Assembly: GCF_019203985.1 (NCBI RefSeq)
Contig: NZ_JAGSPD010000016.1
Location: forward strand, 1-64,000
DNA length: 64,000 nt
DNA from: Winogradskyella luteola
GTDB taxonomy: Bacteria; Bacteroidota; Bacteroidia; Flavobacteriales; Flavobacteriaceae
Direction: 5' to 3'
In this document: positions 1 to 9,718 of the stretch, piece after piece
Layout of the letters: the number at the start of each line of letters is the position of its first letter
How positions within the stretch are numbered: position 1 is the stretch's first letter
Made by a program: the position numbers and the translations under genes
The notes under the pieces: model-generated
Told to the model about the DNA's origin: nothing
What the model saw: the letters and a program-made list of their open reading frames with translations, nothing else
Database searches by the model: none

Positions 1-914
1 TCCGACGGAAGGATGGAGGCGTTTCCTGTGGCATCGAGCTGTACGGTTATGTTTTGACATACTGCATTTGGGTCTACATTGTCCTCAACAGTAATGATAG
101 CAGTACAGGTATCTGTTTGTCCTAAAGAATCTTCAACTGTTAAATTTACAGGTATTGCAGTTCCAATATCGTTACAATCAAAAGTGTTCACGTCGATTGT
201 CAACAAAGGAGTATCGAAATCGTCGGTGGAACCACTATCTATATCTGCAGCAGTAATTGTCGCATTCCCAGATGCATCAAGTTGAACTGTAAGATTCGTA
301 ACACACATTGCTTCAGGCGGATTGTCTACTCTAAAAGTTGCTCTAAAATTATTTCCATTATTATTAACATAATGAGGATTTGTTTGTACTATTCCATTTA
401 CTGTGTAATCAGCTAGCGTAAATACTTCTAAAGTATAGTCACCAGAAGCAAGACCATTTAGGATATTGATATTCTGATTATTTGTAATCCAATCTTGATT
501 ATTTCCATTTCCACTACAAGCTGCCCCGGGAAAATCATTAACTATAGTATTTAGATTAATTCCTGTGAAAGTTGGACTTAATGGCCTATTGACAGTTTCA
601 TATATTGTGTAGTTTAAGTATCCAGATGTAATATCATCTGTGGCTATGCATTTAAAAACCCTGTTTTGACCACCTTTTAGAACCAGTGTTTCTGTAGATA
701 TGGCAAATACTCCTAAAGATGCACCATTAAAATCAGCAGCGGCAGTATTGGTTGCTAAATCTGTGGGCGAATACAGATCATAATCAATATTCCCGTTATT
801 ATTAATATCTAGTGTTACAAAGCTTTGATATATGCCCGATTGTTGAGCATGAAAAGCTATCGTGAAAAATAGCATTATGATTGAGGGCAGAAACTTTATG
901 TAGGGATGTTTCAT
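1..914 (-). CDS. Large secreted HYR-repeat surface protein (partial, 3' end outside window)
   Basis: The reading frame starts at ATG 914 and stays open to the left edge, giving 304 codons with no stop. The N-terminus is a signal peptide (MKHPYIKFLPSIIM, then a hydrophobic stretch ending FHAQQ). The first 200 or so residues carry no motif I recognise. They are followed by two tandem units of the kind found in giant Flavobacteriia adhesins: CVTNLTVQLDASGNATI and, near the edge, VCQNITVQLDATGNASI, separated by an Ig-like stretch with a conserved cysteine pair. Such proteins are normally several hundred to thousands of residues long and end in a T9SS sorting domain, which would lie outside the window. 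It is probably exported across the outer membrane and displayed or shed. Function beyond adhesion-like is unknown. Confidence 0.8.
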   Translation of the reverse strand, partial: MKHPYIKFLPSIIMLFFTIAFHAQQSGIYQSFVTLDINNNGNIDYDLYSPTDLATNTAAADFNGASLGVFAISTETLVLKGGQNRVFKCIATDDITSGYLNYTIYETVNRPLSPTFTGINLNTIVNDFPGAACSGNGNNQDWITNNQNINILNGLASGDYTLEVFTLADYTVNGIVQTNPHYVNNNGNNFRATFRVDNPPEAMCVTNLTVQLDASGNATITAADIDSGSTDDFDTPLLTIDVNTFDCNDIGTAIPVNLTVEDSLGQTDTCTAIITVEDNVDPNAVCQNITVQLDATGNASILPS

Positions 915-1165
915 CAATTTTTGTTTATTAAAGTAGTATTATGTGTCCAAGCTAATTAATTATCGTAGGTTCTTGATAGAGCTTTGATAAAGGGGAAAGC
1001 TAAAGTACATATGACTAGAGGATAATGCTTAAAATAATCGTTGAAGGGCAGATAATAACTTTAAATTAAAAAGACTTACGATTTATTATATTTCCTACAG
1101 AGAAGAATACGGTATGAACATATTAATGTTCTTTGATTTAATATTTTCCTAAAAACAATTATAAT

Positions 1166-1195
1166 AAAAAACCTCTCTAAATTGAGAGGTTTTTT
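1166..1195 (-). terminator. Rho-independent terminator after the lipoprotein gene ending at 1198
   Basis: A perfect 7-bp stem (acctctc / gagaggt) with a 6-base loop is flanked by A and T runs. Read on the minus strand it follows the stop codon at 1198 directly and ends in a T run. Confidence 0.8.
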
Positions 1196-1197
1196 AT

Positions 1198-2379
1198 CTA
1201 GCTATTTAAACGATATGTACTTATGATATTTTTCAACTTAAGTTTTAGATCTTCACCAAAGTCATAGACCATTTGTTCATCACTAGGGAAATGAACTTCT
1301 CCTCGTCTTAATAGATTTCTATCATCCCTATTGAGTGCCCGCCTATCTCCTCTGTAATGTCCAAACAGATTTTCAAAAGTAAATCCGCTATCAATTGTAT
1401 AGGTATCAATAATTTGGTTTAGTTTTGAATCTATATAAACTACATCTGCAATAACTTGAGATGACTTAGTTTGTAAAACTTCAAAGAAACGTGCCCTTAC
1501 ATTTATAATTTTATCGACTTTAATATCATTCCCAAGACTGTCTTTAGCCACATTGCCATTGTCGTCCAAGACATATTCCCAGCCGTCGACAATCTGTTTT
1601 TCTCTTAATAATTGACGTTCATTAATACGTTCTGGCGAGATATTAATTCGCTTTAGTTGTAATTCTATAGCGAAATCATAATTTATGCTATTATCTGTAG
1701 TTGCATGGTAGGTCGTCCAAAACTGATTTAAACCATAAGTGTTATAGTTTAGTAGATCTGCTTCTAAGCGTTCAGGTATAATTTGATGTGTTTCATTTTT
1801 TACCGATACAAGCACGTAATCCATACCCGCTTCATGCGCTTCATGCATTAAGCTTTTTACATTTTCAAAGCCTGGATTGATATTATCTATATAATCAAAT
1901 AAGCTATAAGCTTCTCGCGCGTTGAGTTTATCTTCGGTGTCTAACAGATTCAAACCCTTGTCCATTAGGAAATCTGATGTTTTATATCTGTAATCGACTA
2001 AAGCTTCACTGTAATCTCTAAAAGTGAAATTTATATTTTTGCCATTTATTTTCAAAGGCATAACACGCTTTATAGCATTTTGTCTAGCCTCTAAATCTGC
2101 ATAGCTTTCGTATATAGTTTTATACAATTCTGGATTTCCATCCTGCTTTAAATGTGCAATACGTGCCAAATCTTCTTCTAAGACTTTTTTATATGCATCC
2201 TTAAGCATTACAACATATGCTTGCTTACGCTTTTTATCTTTGTTGTGTTCTAATTTCCTTAAGGCTTCAGAAATAGCTTGGTCATAGTTTCCATGACTTA
2301 TGGCTTGTTCTATTTGTTTTTTGGCACTACAAGATACGAGTACCGAAACAAGGACTGTAAAAAGTAAAATTCGTTTCAT
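1198..2379 (-). CDS. Putative lipoprotein of unknown function
   Basis: A 393-residue protein if translation starts at ATG 2379. The frame extends 13 codons further, but the internal start gives a textbook lipoprotein signal (MKRILLFTVLVSVLVSC, lipid-modified Cys at about 17). The N-terminal half is rich in charged helices (KKQIEQAISHGNYDQAI and on) and looks like a helical, TPR-like repeat region. The C-terminal half is predicted mainly beta and includes DVVYIDSKLNQIIDTYTI. No catalytic motif is visible. It is probably anchored in the inner or outer membrane facing the periplasm. It resembles uncharacterised Flavobacteriia lipoproteins; I cannot name a family. It has its own terminator. Confidence 0.8.
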   Translation of the reverse strand: MKRILLFTVLVSVLVSCSAKKQIEQAISHGNYDQAISEALRKLEHNKDKKRKQAYVVMLKDAYKKVLEEDLARIAHLKQDGNPELYKTIYESYADLEARQNAIKRVMPLKINGKNINFTFRDYSEALVDYRYKTSDFLMDKGLNLLDTEDKLNAREAYSLFDYIDNINPGFENVKSLMHEAHEAGMDYVLVSVKNETHQIIPERLEADLLNYNTYGLNQFWTTYHATTDNSINYDFAIELQLKRINISPERINERQLLREKQIVDGWEYVLDDNGNVAKDSLGNDIKVDKIINVRARFFEVLQTKSSQVIADVVYIDSKLNQIIDTYTIDSGFTFENLFGHYRGDRRALNRDDRNLLRRGEVHFPSDEQMVYDFGEDLKLKLKNIISTYRLNS

Positions 2380-2428
2380 AATCTTGTGTTTAAAGGTTAC
2401 AGCAATTAACAAATCCAAAGATTATGCC

Positions 2429-2460
2429 AAAAAAATAAAGCACTAATTGCTAGTGCTTTA
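2429..2460 (-). terminator. Terminator of fahA
   Basis: A perfect 10-bp stem (taaagcacta / tagtgcttta) with a 5-base loop at 2436-2460. On the minus strand it is followed by seven Ts. It lies 39 bases after the fahA stop. Confidence 0.8.
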
Positions 2461-2498
2461 AAAATTAAATTATACGCTGATGATTAAAAGTTTTGTGG

Positions 2499-3791
2499 TT
2501 ACTTTTTCTTTTTAGGGTTAAACACGGGCAATAACTGTGTTTTTATTTGTCCAAAACCAATGCGTACGTCATCATTTTCACAATAACCTCTCATTACGAC
2601 CGTATCGTAGTCATTAATAAATTTACGCTCAGTACCATCTTTCATTTTAATAGGTTTAGTACCTTTCCATGTCAATTCTAGCATAGAACCATAAGAATCT
2701 TCCGTAGGCCCGGAAATGGTTCCGCTACCCATCATATCACCAGAATTTACAGGACACCCGTTAACAGTATGATGAGCTAACTGCTGTGCCATATTCCAAT
2801 ACATGTATTTAAAGTTAGATTTACAAACGGTGGTTTCCTTGCCACCTTTTGGTATAATACCGGCTTCTAAATGAATATCGAAACTGTGCTTTCCTTTGGT
2901 CTGCAAATATTCCAAAGGTTTTGGATCTTGTTTTGGGCTAGCAACTCTAAAAGGTTCTAAAGCATCAAGAGTTACAATCCAAGGCGACATTGACGACGCA
3001 AAGTTTTTCCCTAAAAATGGGCCTAAAGGCACATATTCCCATTTCTGAATATCTCTTGCAGACCAATCATTAAAAACTACCAAACCGAAGATATATTCTT
3101 CAGCTTCTTCAACAGGAATAGGCTCACCTAAATCGTTTGCATCTGTAGTAATAAATGCCATTTCCAATTCGAAATCCACGAGTTTACTTGGCCCAAAAAC
3201 AGGTTGGTCTGCACCTTCTGGCATGGTTTGTCCTTGTGGTCTATGAATAGGTATATGTGTGGTCACAATTGAAGAGCTGCGACCATGGTAGCCAACAGGA
3301 AGGTGTAACCAATTTGGCATCAACGCATTGTCTTTGCCACGAAACATAGTGCCGACGTTAGTGGCATGCTCTTTACTCGCATAAAAATCTGTATAATCAC
3401 CAACATGCACAGGCATTTGCATTTCTATTTCATCTAATCTAAAACAAATAATTTCTTTATGCTTGGTATTGTTTTTTAAGGTTTCGTTGTTGGCATCAAA
3501 AATTTCAGCAACACGATTTCTAACAGCGCGCCAAGTTTTTCTACCATCGGCTATAAAATCATTTAATGAATCCTGAAGAAAGATATCGTCAGTTAACGGG
3601 ATACCATCAAAATACCCTAATTGATGTAGAGCTCCCAAGTCTATAGCCGTGTCTCCGATTCGAGTTCCGATGGTAATAATATCTTCTCTAGTTAAGAAAA
3701 CGCCGAAAGGAATATTCTGAATGGGAAAATCTGAGTATTTATTGACGTATAACCAAGAGGTTCTGTTTGGGTTATTTGCTGATAATGGCAT
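2499..3791 (-). CDS. fahA: Fumarylacetoacetase
   Basis: A 430-residue enzyme that hydrolyses 4-fumarylacetoacetate to fumarate and acetoacetate, the last step of tyrosine and homogentisate breakdown (EC 3.7.1.2). The N-terminal FAH domain occupies about residues 15-115 and the catalytic domain the rest. By alignment with the mouse enzyme from memory, the metal and catalytic residues are all present: D135 and H142 (TDFYASKEHATNVG), E208 and E210 (DFELEMAF), D242 (NDWSARD) and K262 (FLGKNF). Length is typical. No other tyrosine-degradation gene is adjacent. It is transcribed divergently from glyA with a 113-base shared upstream region, and ends in a strong terminator. Confidence 0.95.
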   Translation of the reverse strand: MPLSANNPNRTSWLYVNKYSDFPIQNIPFGVFLTREDIITIGTRIGDTAIDLGALHQLGYFDGIPLTDDIFLQDSLNDFIADGRKTWRAVRNRVAEIFDANNETLKNNTKHKEIICFRLDEIEMQMPVHVGDYTDFYASKEHATNVGTMFRGKDNALMPNWLHLPVGYHGRSSSIVTTHIPIHRPQGQTMPEGADQPVFGPSKLVDFELEMAFITTDANDLGEPIPVEEAEEYIFGLVVFNDWSARDIQKWEYVPLGPFLGKNFASSMSPWIVTLDALEPFRVASPKQDPKPLEYLQTKGKHSFDIHLEAGIIPKGGKETTVCKSNFKYMYWNMAQQLAHHTVNGCPVNSGDMMGSGTISGPTEDSYGSMLELTWKGTKPIKMKDGTERKFINDYDTVVMRGYCENDDVRIGFGQIKTQLLPVFNPKKKK

Positions 3792-3869
3792 ATTGCTGTT
3801 GTTGATTAAATGTTCATTAATTTCTATCCAAACCTACATAATTTTTAATATTAAAACTAATGTAATTCG

Positions 3870-3877
3870 TATTTTTG
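3870..3877 (+). promoter_or_regulatory. Probable -7 element upstream of glyA
   Basis: TATTTTTG matches the Bacteroidota -7 consensus TAnnTTTG and lies 27 bases before the glyA start. No clear TTG is seen at the -33 position, so confidence is moderate. Confidence 0.5.
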
Positions 3878-3904
3878 ATGCTCATTTAACATTAGACATC
3901 ATAT

Positions 3905-5179
3905 ATGCAACGCGACGAACAAATTTTTGAACTTATAGAAGCTGAAAGAGAACGCCAGACTGATGGTATAGAATTGATTGCTTCAGAGAATTTTGTTAGC
4001 GACCAAGTTATGGAAGCGGCTGGTTCTGTATTAACCAATAAATATGCAGAAGGTTATCCTGGAAAGCGTTATTACGGAGGTTGCGAAGTTGTTGACGAAG
4101 TAGAACAGATTGCTATTGACAGAGCAAAAACCTTATTTGGTGCAGCTTATGCTAATGTACAACCGCATTCGGGTAGTCAGGCCAATACGGCTGTATTTCA
4201 TGCGTGCTTAAAACCTGGGGATACTATTTTAGGATTCGATTTGTCTCATGGTGGACATTTGACACATGGATCTCCTGTTAATTTTTCAGGAAAATTATAT
4301 CGTCCAACGTTTTATGGTGTTAAAAAGGATACAGGATATATTGATTACGATATGTTATCTGATGTTGCTGAAAAAGAACAACCAAAGTTAATTATTGCTG
4401 GTGCATCGGCCTATTCTCGAGATATGGACTTTGCTAAGTTTAGAGAAGTAGCTGATAATGTTGGAGCTGTATTATTGGCTGACATATCTCACCCATCAGG
4501 ATTAATAGCTAAGGGTATTTTAAACGACCCTATGCCGCATTGCCATGTAGTGACAACAACAACACATAAGACGTTGCGTGGCCCAAGAGGCGGTATGATA
4601 ATGATGGGTGAAAATATTGATAACCCATTTGGGATAACCCTAAAGAGCGGAAAACTTCGTAAAATGTCTGGCCTATTAGATTCTGGTGTTTTTCCAGGTA
4701 ACCAAGGTGGACCTTTAGAGCATATAATTGCTGCTAAAGCGATTGCGTTTGGTGAGGCGTTGACGGATGAATTTATGCATTACATGTTACAAGTAAAACA
4801 TAATGCAGACGCGATGGCCAAAGCATTCGTTACCAAGGATTACAATTTAATCTCAGGAGGTACAGATAATCATATGATGTTGATTGACCTTAGAAATAAA
4901 AACATTACAGGTAAAGATGCTGAAAATGCTTTAGTAAAAGCTGATATTACCGTGAATAAAAATATGGTGCCATTTGATACGGAATCTCCTTTTGTTACTT
5001 CTGGTATTAGAGTGGGAACTCCTGCTATTACAACCAGAGGATTAAAGGAAAATGATATGGCCTATGTCGTTGATTTAATTGATGAAGTGCTTATGAATCA
5101 TGATAATGAAACAATTCTTGAAGGTGTGTCGGAAAAAGTAAATGATTTGATGGGTGGGAGACCTTTGTTTAATGCTTAA
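3905..5179 (+). CDS. glyA: Serine hydroxymethyltransferase
   Basis: A 424-residue PLP enzyme that interconverts serine and glycine while moving a one-carbon unit to or from tetrahydrofolate. The N-terminus carries the family block LIASENFVS, followed by [14 protein letters not shown] (residues 47-59). The PLP-binding lysine is K222 in [15 protein letters not shown], and [12 protein letters not shown] is typical of bacterial and plant forms. Length is normal. The start at 3905 fits the family N-terminus ([18 protein letters not shown]). It is monocistronic, with a bidirectional terminator shared with the convergent gene. Close to panB and serine dehydratase on the map only in the loose sense; no operon links them. 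Confidence 0.97.
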   Translation: MQRDEQIFELIEAERERQTDGIELIASENFVSDQVMEAAGSVLTNKYAEGYPGKRYYGGCEVVDEVEQIAIDRAKTLFGAAYANVQPHSGSQANTAVFHACLKPGDTILGFDLSHGGHLTHGSPVNFSGKLYRPTFYGVKKDTGYIDYDMLSDVAEKEQPKLIIAGASAYSRDMDFAKFREVADNVGAVLLADISHPSGLIAKGILNDPMPHCHVVTTTTHKTLRGPRGGMIMMGENIDNPFGITLKSGKLRKMSGLLDSGVFPGNQGGPLEHIIAAKAIAFGEALTDEFMHYMLQVKHNADAMAKAFVTKDYNLISGGTDNHMMLIDLRNKNITGKDAENALVKADITVNKNMVPFDTESPFVTSGIRVGTPAITTRGLKENDMAYVVDLIDEVLMNHDNETILEGVSEKVNDLMGGRPLFNA

Positions 5180-5227
5180 TAGTATTTATGGTATCCTGAA
5201 CGATTTTAGCTAGACGAATATAAAAAT

Positions 5228-5262
5228 AAAAGCCTTTCAAACTAAATTGAAAGGCTTTTTTT
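5228..5262. terminator. Bidirectional terminator between glyA and the convergent gene
   Basis: A perfect 13-bp stem (aaaagcctttcaa / ttgaaaggctttt) with a 6-base loop, A run on the left and T run on the right, so it can stop transcription from both sides. Confidence 0.85.
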
Positions 5263-5266
5263 AATG

Positions 5267-5860
5267 TTACAGTATAGCAAACAAGTCATTCAAAGATTTA
5301 AAATCTCTACGTTTATAATTAGAGTCATCTCTTTCGTTGATATAATTGATAATATCTTTTTTTGGGCCAGATGACCAAAAGTTATAGATATATTTTAGCT
5401 CGTCATCTTCCAATACGTAAACTCCACTCATAATTTTATTATCAAATGGTTTCTCCATAGAGTCATATATGGCAGTTTCATCGTCTTTTATGTAGAGTTC
5501 GCGAAATAATTTATCGTGTCCATCAAAAGATACAAATTTGGTTTCTAAGATCTTGCCTTTGTTTTCGTCAAATAATATTACTGAGTTTACATCTTTATTC
5601 GAAACATATATGTGACCTTTATCTGTTTTCAATAAGACAGCATATTGGTCATCATTAATGTGGTTTAGGCTAATTCGACCTTTAAGAGTTTCATTAGTCT
5701 TTAAATGTATTTCACCATTATAAAAACTATAATCATTACTATTTTCTATAACAGTGTTTAAATTAACGAGATTTATATCTAATTCTTGGGCGTTTATTAC
5801 TGTTAAGACTGAAATAAAGAGTGTTAGAACAATACTTTTTCGAAAAATTTTATACATCAT
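5267..5860 (-). CDS. Hypothetical secreted protein
   Basis: A 197-residue protein with a signal peptide (MMYKIFRKSIVLTLFISVLT, predicted cleavage after VINA before QELD). The start could be either of two adjacent Met codons. The mature part alternates beta strands and acidic or lysine-rich turns, and contains GEIHLKTNETLKGRI, which resembles sequences in small secreted Bacteroidota proteins of unknown role. No cysteine or catalytic motif is seen. It follows the 524-residue lipoprotein gene on the same strand after 77 bases and may be co-transcribed. Function unknown. Confidence 0.75.
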   Translation of the reverse strand: MMYKIFRKSIVLTLFISVLTVINAQELDINLVNLNTVIENSNDYSFYNGEIHLKTNETLKGRISLNHINDDQYAVLLKTDKGHIYVSNKDVNSVILFDENKGKILETKFVSFDGHDKLFRELYIKDDETAIYDSMEKPFDNKIMSGVYVLEDDELKYIYNFWSSGPKKDIINYINERDDSNYKRRDFKSLNDLFAIL

Positions 5861-5937
5861 AATGTTTAGATTTTATGTTATAGAACTTTCACTAAACATC
5901 ATCAAATAATATACCAAACTGCTGATTTTAAATTAGT

Positions 5938-7512
5938 TTAGTCTTCATCAAAAGTAATACTCTCGTAAGCACCAGCATCTGGTTCTGGTACATTTCTAGA
6001 CATACCTAGGATGTCTTCTAAAAATGTAAAATCGGTATTAGCGAGTCCATTGGCACCAGAATCGTCACTAATACGCATCAAATTCTCAAATGGAGCTTCA
6101 AAATTAGGATCTTCGTTAAATAGGTTTTCTTCGTAGAACGTTGTGTCATTGAAGTCGTAGTTTCCTGTTCCGCTAAGATTATTGTTATTGAAGCGTATTA
6201 AGCAATTAGTGAATTTATAATTAAATATATTCCCTTCATCCTCCAACAACATCTCAGGATTATCATTGCCATAAATAATGCAATTCGTAAAGTTAGCTTC
6301 CGTGAGATCGTTAGTGACTGGAGTTCCGTTTTCGTCTAGCACAAAATCGTTTAGGAGTAGGGCAGGGAATTGTCTAAAACTACTGTTCCAGTAATTTGCA
6401 ATGGTACAATGTGTAAAGTTGTATTTTCCACCTAAAGTCCCGGCAAAAGAGGATTGACCAGAATTATTAATAACCACATTCTGTGCAGAAACGGAAGTTG
6501 CTCTACCTAAAATTCCAAATCCACTGGAATTATAGATTTGACTATTGGTTATGGTCAATTTATCATTTGGCGCTGATTGATTACCTTCAGATAGAATGCC
6601 AATAGTTGCATTTTTTATGGTTGCATAATTAACACTGTTATTTTCGCTTCCATTAAATAACCAAATGGTGCCCCATTGTCCTGGCACATCTTCAAAAAGT
6701 GGTTCTAGGCGATCTCCTTCTAAAATGACTTCATTTTCTAACTCGTCTTGGTCTGTACTTAGTTCTCCATTAATATTGAGGGTTCCGCCATCGGTGATAA
6801 TAATACCTGAATCTGCATGAAAGTGTACACGTGTACCTGCTTCCATAGTCAGCGTTTGTCCGGTGTCAACTCCAGCATAACCGTAAATAACATAAGGTTT
6901 TTCGTTGGTAAAGGTGAGCTCGTCATTTTCGAGAAAACGTCCTTGTAAAGTGGTTTCATCTGGTGTTCCGTCGCCATCAACATCAAAAGTTAGGGTTTCA
7001 ATAATACCTGTATCTGCATCTCTGTTTGGATAGATAAATACGGCATCTTTGACTAAAGTTACTAAATCCACATCTTGCTGGTTATTTCCAGAATCAAACA
7101 AAATACGATCCGTATATAAAAACTGTGTGTCTGAATTGGATAGTATTTCTATATCTATTGTGGTCTCTATGAAAATGAACATGCTGTCTTTTGCCAGTAA
7201 CTCAACATTTTCAAAGAATTTACCTTCTTGTGCGCCTCCCAGTCCCGTAGTTCCGTCCACATTCATTCTGTAAAAAGAGTTGACTCCGTTTTCGAGCTGT
7301 ATAGTGGGAATCACAATATCATCATCACTTCTATTGTAGACTTTGAGGTTGTAAGTACTAGAACCTATGTTTGTAAAAACGGTATCTAAATACACCGTGT
7401 CCCTTTCAAATCTAAGATTTCCTTTGCTTGGTGAGAATTCAAAATCCTTTCGGCAAGAACTCCAAAATAATAATATAATTAAACAAATTAAGAATGTTAG
7501 CAATCGCTGCAT
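5938..7512 (-). CDS. Lipoprotein with right-handed parallel beta-helix
   Basis: A 524-residue protein with a lipobox at its N-terminus (FLICLIILLFWSSC, Cys20). Residues 21-170 form an Ig-like or Spy-type region beginning with GNLRFERDTVYLDTVFTNIG, which is conserved in Bacteroidota homologues. Residues 240-480 form a parallel beta-helix with repeated short strands (NSVNYATIKNATIG, KLTITNSQIYNSSGFGIL, ALLLNDF and so on). An EF-hand-like calcium loop is visible at about 175 (DVDGDGTPDET). Beta-helices of this type often bind polysaccharides, but no pectate-lyase catalytic residues are evident. It is expected on the outer membrane. It belongs to a widespread uncharacterised Flavobacteriia family. 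Confidence 0.8.
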   Translation of the reverse strand: MQRLLTFLICLIILLFWSSCRKDFEFSPSKGNLRFERDTVYLDTVFTNIGSSTYNLKVYNRSDDDIVIPTIQLENGVNSFYRMNVDGTTGLGGAQEGKFFENVELLAKDSMFIFIETTIDIEILSNSDTQFLYTDRILFDSGNNQQDVDLVTLVKDAVFIYPNRDADTGIIETLTFDVDGDGTPDETTLQGRFLENDELTFTNEKPYVIYGYAGVDTGQTLTMEAGTRVHFHADSGIIITDGGTLNINGELSTDQDELENEVILEGDRLEPLFEDVPGQWGTIWLFNGSENNSVNYATIKNATIGILSEGNQSAPNDKLTITNSQIYNSSGFGILGRATSVSAQNVVINNSGQSSFAGTLGGKYNFTHCTIANYWNSSFRQFPALLLNDFVLDENGTPVTNDLTEANFTNCIIYGNDNPEMLLEDEGNIFNYKFTNCLIRFNNNNLSGTGNYDFNDTTFYEENLFNEDPNFEAPFENLMRISDDSGANGLANTDFTFLEDILGMSRNVPEPDAGAYESITFDED

Positions 7513-7592
7513 AAGAGATAAATATAATTTTGGCTTAAAAATATAACTTTTGAAGTTAGGATTTATTATGAAGCGGAATTAATAATTTAATT

Positions 7593-7676
7593 TGTCGTTC
7601 TGAGGGAAGTATGACCGAAGAATCTTTGTATTAATAGCTATAGAGATTCTTCACTCGTACCTCGTTCTGAATGACA
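7593..7676. repeat. Dispersed palindromic intergenic repeat
   Basis: Two arms, tgtcgttctgagggaa...gaagaatct and agattcttc...ctcgttctgaatgaca, are imperfect reverse complements separated by about 17 bases. This sequence type (CGTTCTGAG with GAAGAATC) is a common REP-like repeat in Bacteroidota genomes. It sits between two same-strand genes and does not carry a T run. Confidence 0.6.
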
Positions 7677-7679
7677 GGG

Positions 7680-8447
7680 CTAATCCTTGACTTTAGATTT
7701 CTCTCCATATTCTTCGAGTAGAATTAAAAACAATTGGCTGTTCAATACCAATTGCTCTAAGAGCTCCATTTTCTTTTCCTCTTTTAGCAATTCTGAGCTG
7801 ATACCTTTGGCTTCACAAAAATTATAAAACAGTTTAACGTTAGTTTCTGGTATTTTTAAATCTTCAGTGACCAAACGTTTTTTGAAAAATGAGCTTTTAT
7901 CGAATAAAGAATCTATCTGTTCATAGGTTATAGGCTGATAGGTTGGTGCTCTATACTTATCCTTTTTTTTGAATAATTTAGCCACCAAACCAATTATTGC
8001 TATAAAGTCTACACCATAGGTTGCATTAGCGGGTTGATAAAGTCCGGGATTGTTCTTTATGTCCTCTTTAATTAAGTTACGCAGTTCCGTATTGTAAGTC
8101 TCAGCTTCAAAAACAGGTTGTTCTGGTTCTGCTTTAATCTCAACTTCTTCTAATTCGTTGATGATCTTTTCGACCTCAAAAACATTAAGCTCTTCAAAAT
8201 GAATTTGTTTTAGTACAATTTCTTTGGGGTAATAGAATACAGATTTAAACGAAATAGTATCATTTACTTTGCCTTCGATACTAAAGTTACCTTCAGCATT
8301 AGTGACCGTTAATCTGTTTTGTGTTTTATTTAAAACCTTTATGTTTTTTACTATAGATTTTGAATCGTATACCTTTCCTTTTAATGTCTGCCCAAAAATA
8401 CTAGAGTGGGAGCACAAGAGAATTAATATACTAAATAAGTAACGCAT
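7680..8447 (-). CDS. Secreted protein with carboxypeptidase-regulatory-like domain
   Basis: A 255-residue protein with a signal peptide (MRYLFSILILLCSHSSIFG, cleavage before QTLKG). Residues 21-85 form a carboxypeptidase D regulatory-like beta-sandwich: LKGKVYDSKSIVKNIKVLN, then VTNAEGNFSIEGKVNDTISF. This is the domain usually found at the start of TonB-dependent receptors. Here it is followed not by a plug and barrel but by a 170-residue helical, lysine-rich region including KLFKKKDKYRAP. Stand-alone proteins of this design are common in Flavobacteriia and uncharacterised. A role at the periplasm or outer membrane is likely; the substrate is unknown. Confidence 0.75.
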   Translation of the reverse strand: MRYLFSILILLCSHSSIFGQTLKGKVYDSKSIVKNIKVLNKTQNRLTVTNAEGNFSIEGKVNDTISFKSVFYYPKEIVLKQIHFEELNVFEVEKIINELEEVEIKAEPEQPVFEAETYNTELRNLIKEDIKNNPGLYQPANATYGVDFIAIIGLVAKLFKKKDKYRAPTYQPITYEQIDSLFDKSSFFKKRLVTEDLKIPETNVKLFYNFCEAKGISSELLKEEKKMELLEQLVLNSQLFLILLEEYGEKSKVKD

Positions 8448-8589
8448 TGAAAGTTGATTGATGCGTTAAAGAAAAGGCTTTAAAACAAGATACAATATGG
8501 CGTTAAATAAACTTTAACCTAAATAAATGTTAATCCAAAAGTTTAGAGGTTAAAAAATTAACACAGTGATTAAAACCATAGAATACAAA

Positions 8590-9618
8590 TCACGGCTTCT
8601 TTATTTTTACTTCAAAAAGCTTATCCCAATTTTTACCAGTTACAAAAATGGTTTTACGCTCTGGGTGGTAGGCAATTCCATTTAAAACATCTAGTTTATC
8701 GTGTTGTTTTACAAGTTGTTTGAGTGGTTTAAAGTTTATAACACCTTCAACACCACCTGTTTTTGGATTAATAATAACAACTCCATTACGATGATAGATA
8801 TTGGCATAAATCTTTCCGTCAATCCATTCGAGTTCATTTAAAGCGGGAATTTTACCTTTTTCTGTATAAACTTCGATATGGCCTTTTTCAGTTAGGTTGT
8901 CTGCATTTAATAGCCAAATTTTATCCGTACCATCAGATTTATAAAGTGTGTTACCATCGTTACAAATTCCCCAACCTTCCTTACTTTTTCCGTAATTAAA
9001 AGTGCTTACTTTTTCAAAAGTATCGACATTATAAATAAAGCCTCTATTTTCTTTCCATGTGAGTTGGTAAATCTTATCGTTTAAAATGGTTAACCCTTCG
9101 CCAAAATAGTTATCCTCTAAATCTAGATTTTGTAACACCTCACCAGTTTCAAAATCTAGTTTTCTTAACTTAGATTCTTTGTATTGTCCTGTACTTTCGT
9201 ACAAGTCTCCATAATAAAATTCTAAGCCTTGCGTATAAGACGTAATATCGTGCGGATAGGTATTTACAACTTCATAGGTGTAAATCGCAGGTATAATGTT
9301 GTTAAATACTTTAATGGATTTAGTTAGCGTTTCGGTTTTATCACCATAACTTACGGTTGCCGTAATGGTTTTCTCACCAAGAGTTATATCATTTAAAACC
9401 TCGTCCTTATCGATTGATTTCCCATCAAGTTCGTAGCTTACGTTAGTGATGTCTATTTTTTTGGGATTGTCAATGGACAATGCTAACGTGTCCCCAAGCA
9501 TTAATGATTTTACTTTGGTATTAATGCTAAGACCAGTTTTTTTTTGGGTATTTGCATCTCCACAACTGATTAAAATTGCACTTAAGTATAGGAGAATGAA
9601 ATATTTAGAAATTTGCAT
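8590..9618 (-). CDS. Glutaminyl-peptide cyclotransferase, plant type, lipoprotein
   Basis: A 342-residue protein starting at ATG 9618. The frame is open 52 codons further upstream, but that extension reads back across the SRP RNA gene, so it is rejected. The signal peptide ends in a lipobox (LSAILISC, Cys19). Residues 85-340 belong to the glutamine cyclotransferase family (PF05096): a five-bladed propeller with YPHDITSYTQGLEFYYGDLY, STGQYKESKLRKLD, YFGEGLTIL, YQLTWKENRGFIYN, ELEWIDGKIYANIY and LNGIAYHP. The enzyme converts N-terminal glutamine to pyroglutamate with release of ammonia. The location is probably periplasmic or on the surface. It may link functionally with the 5-oxoprolinase genes at 44310-46641. 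Confidence 0.88.
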   Translation of the reverse strand: MQISKYFILLYLSAILISCGDANTQKKTGLSINTKVKSLMLGDTLALSIDNPKKIDITNVSYELDGKSIDKDEVLNDITLGEKTITATVSYGDKTETLTKSIKVFNNIIPAIYTYEVVNTYPHDITSYTQGLEFYYGDLYESTGQYKESKLRKLDFETGEVLQNLDLEDNYFGEGLTILNDKIYQLTWKENRGFIYNVDTFEKVSTFNYGKSKEGWGICNDGNTLYKSDGTDKIWLLNADNLTEKGHIEVYTEKGKIPALNELEWIDGKIYANIYHRNGVVIINPKTGGVEGVINFKPLKQLVKQHDKLDVLNGIAYHPERKTIFVTGKNWDKLFEVKIKKP

Positions 9619-9683
9619 AAGTAGTATCAGATTTTTTAGCAAGTTATTAAAAAAAATCAGTTTAAAAATCATTATGCAAATGG

Positions 9684-9713
9684 TTGTAAAAGTTTTAAAA
9701 GGTTGTATCTTTG
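9684..9713 (+). promoter_or_regulatory. Promoter of the SRP RNA gene
   Basis: TTG at 9684-9686 and TATCTTTG at 9706-9713 are separated by 19 bases, an exact match to the Bacteroidota sigma-A consensus. Transcription would start about 6 bases after the -7 element, at the first base of the RNA stem. Confidence 0.85.
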
Positions 9714-9718
9714 CCGCC

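Noticed and set aside
79..285. 68-residue plus-strand frame at the left edge
   Set aside because: Antisense to the HYR-repeat protein, whose minus-strand frame is open over the whole of 1-914.
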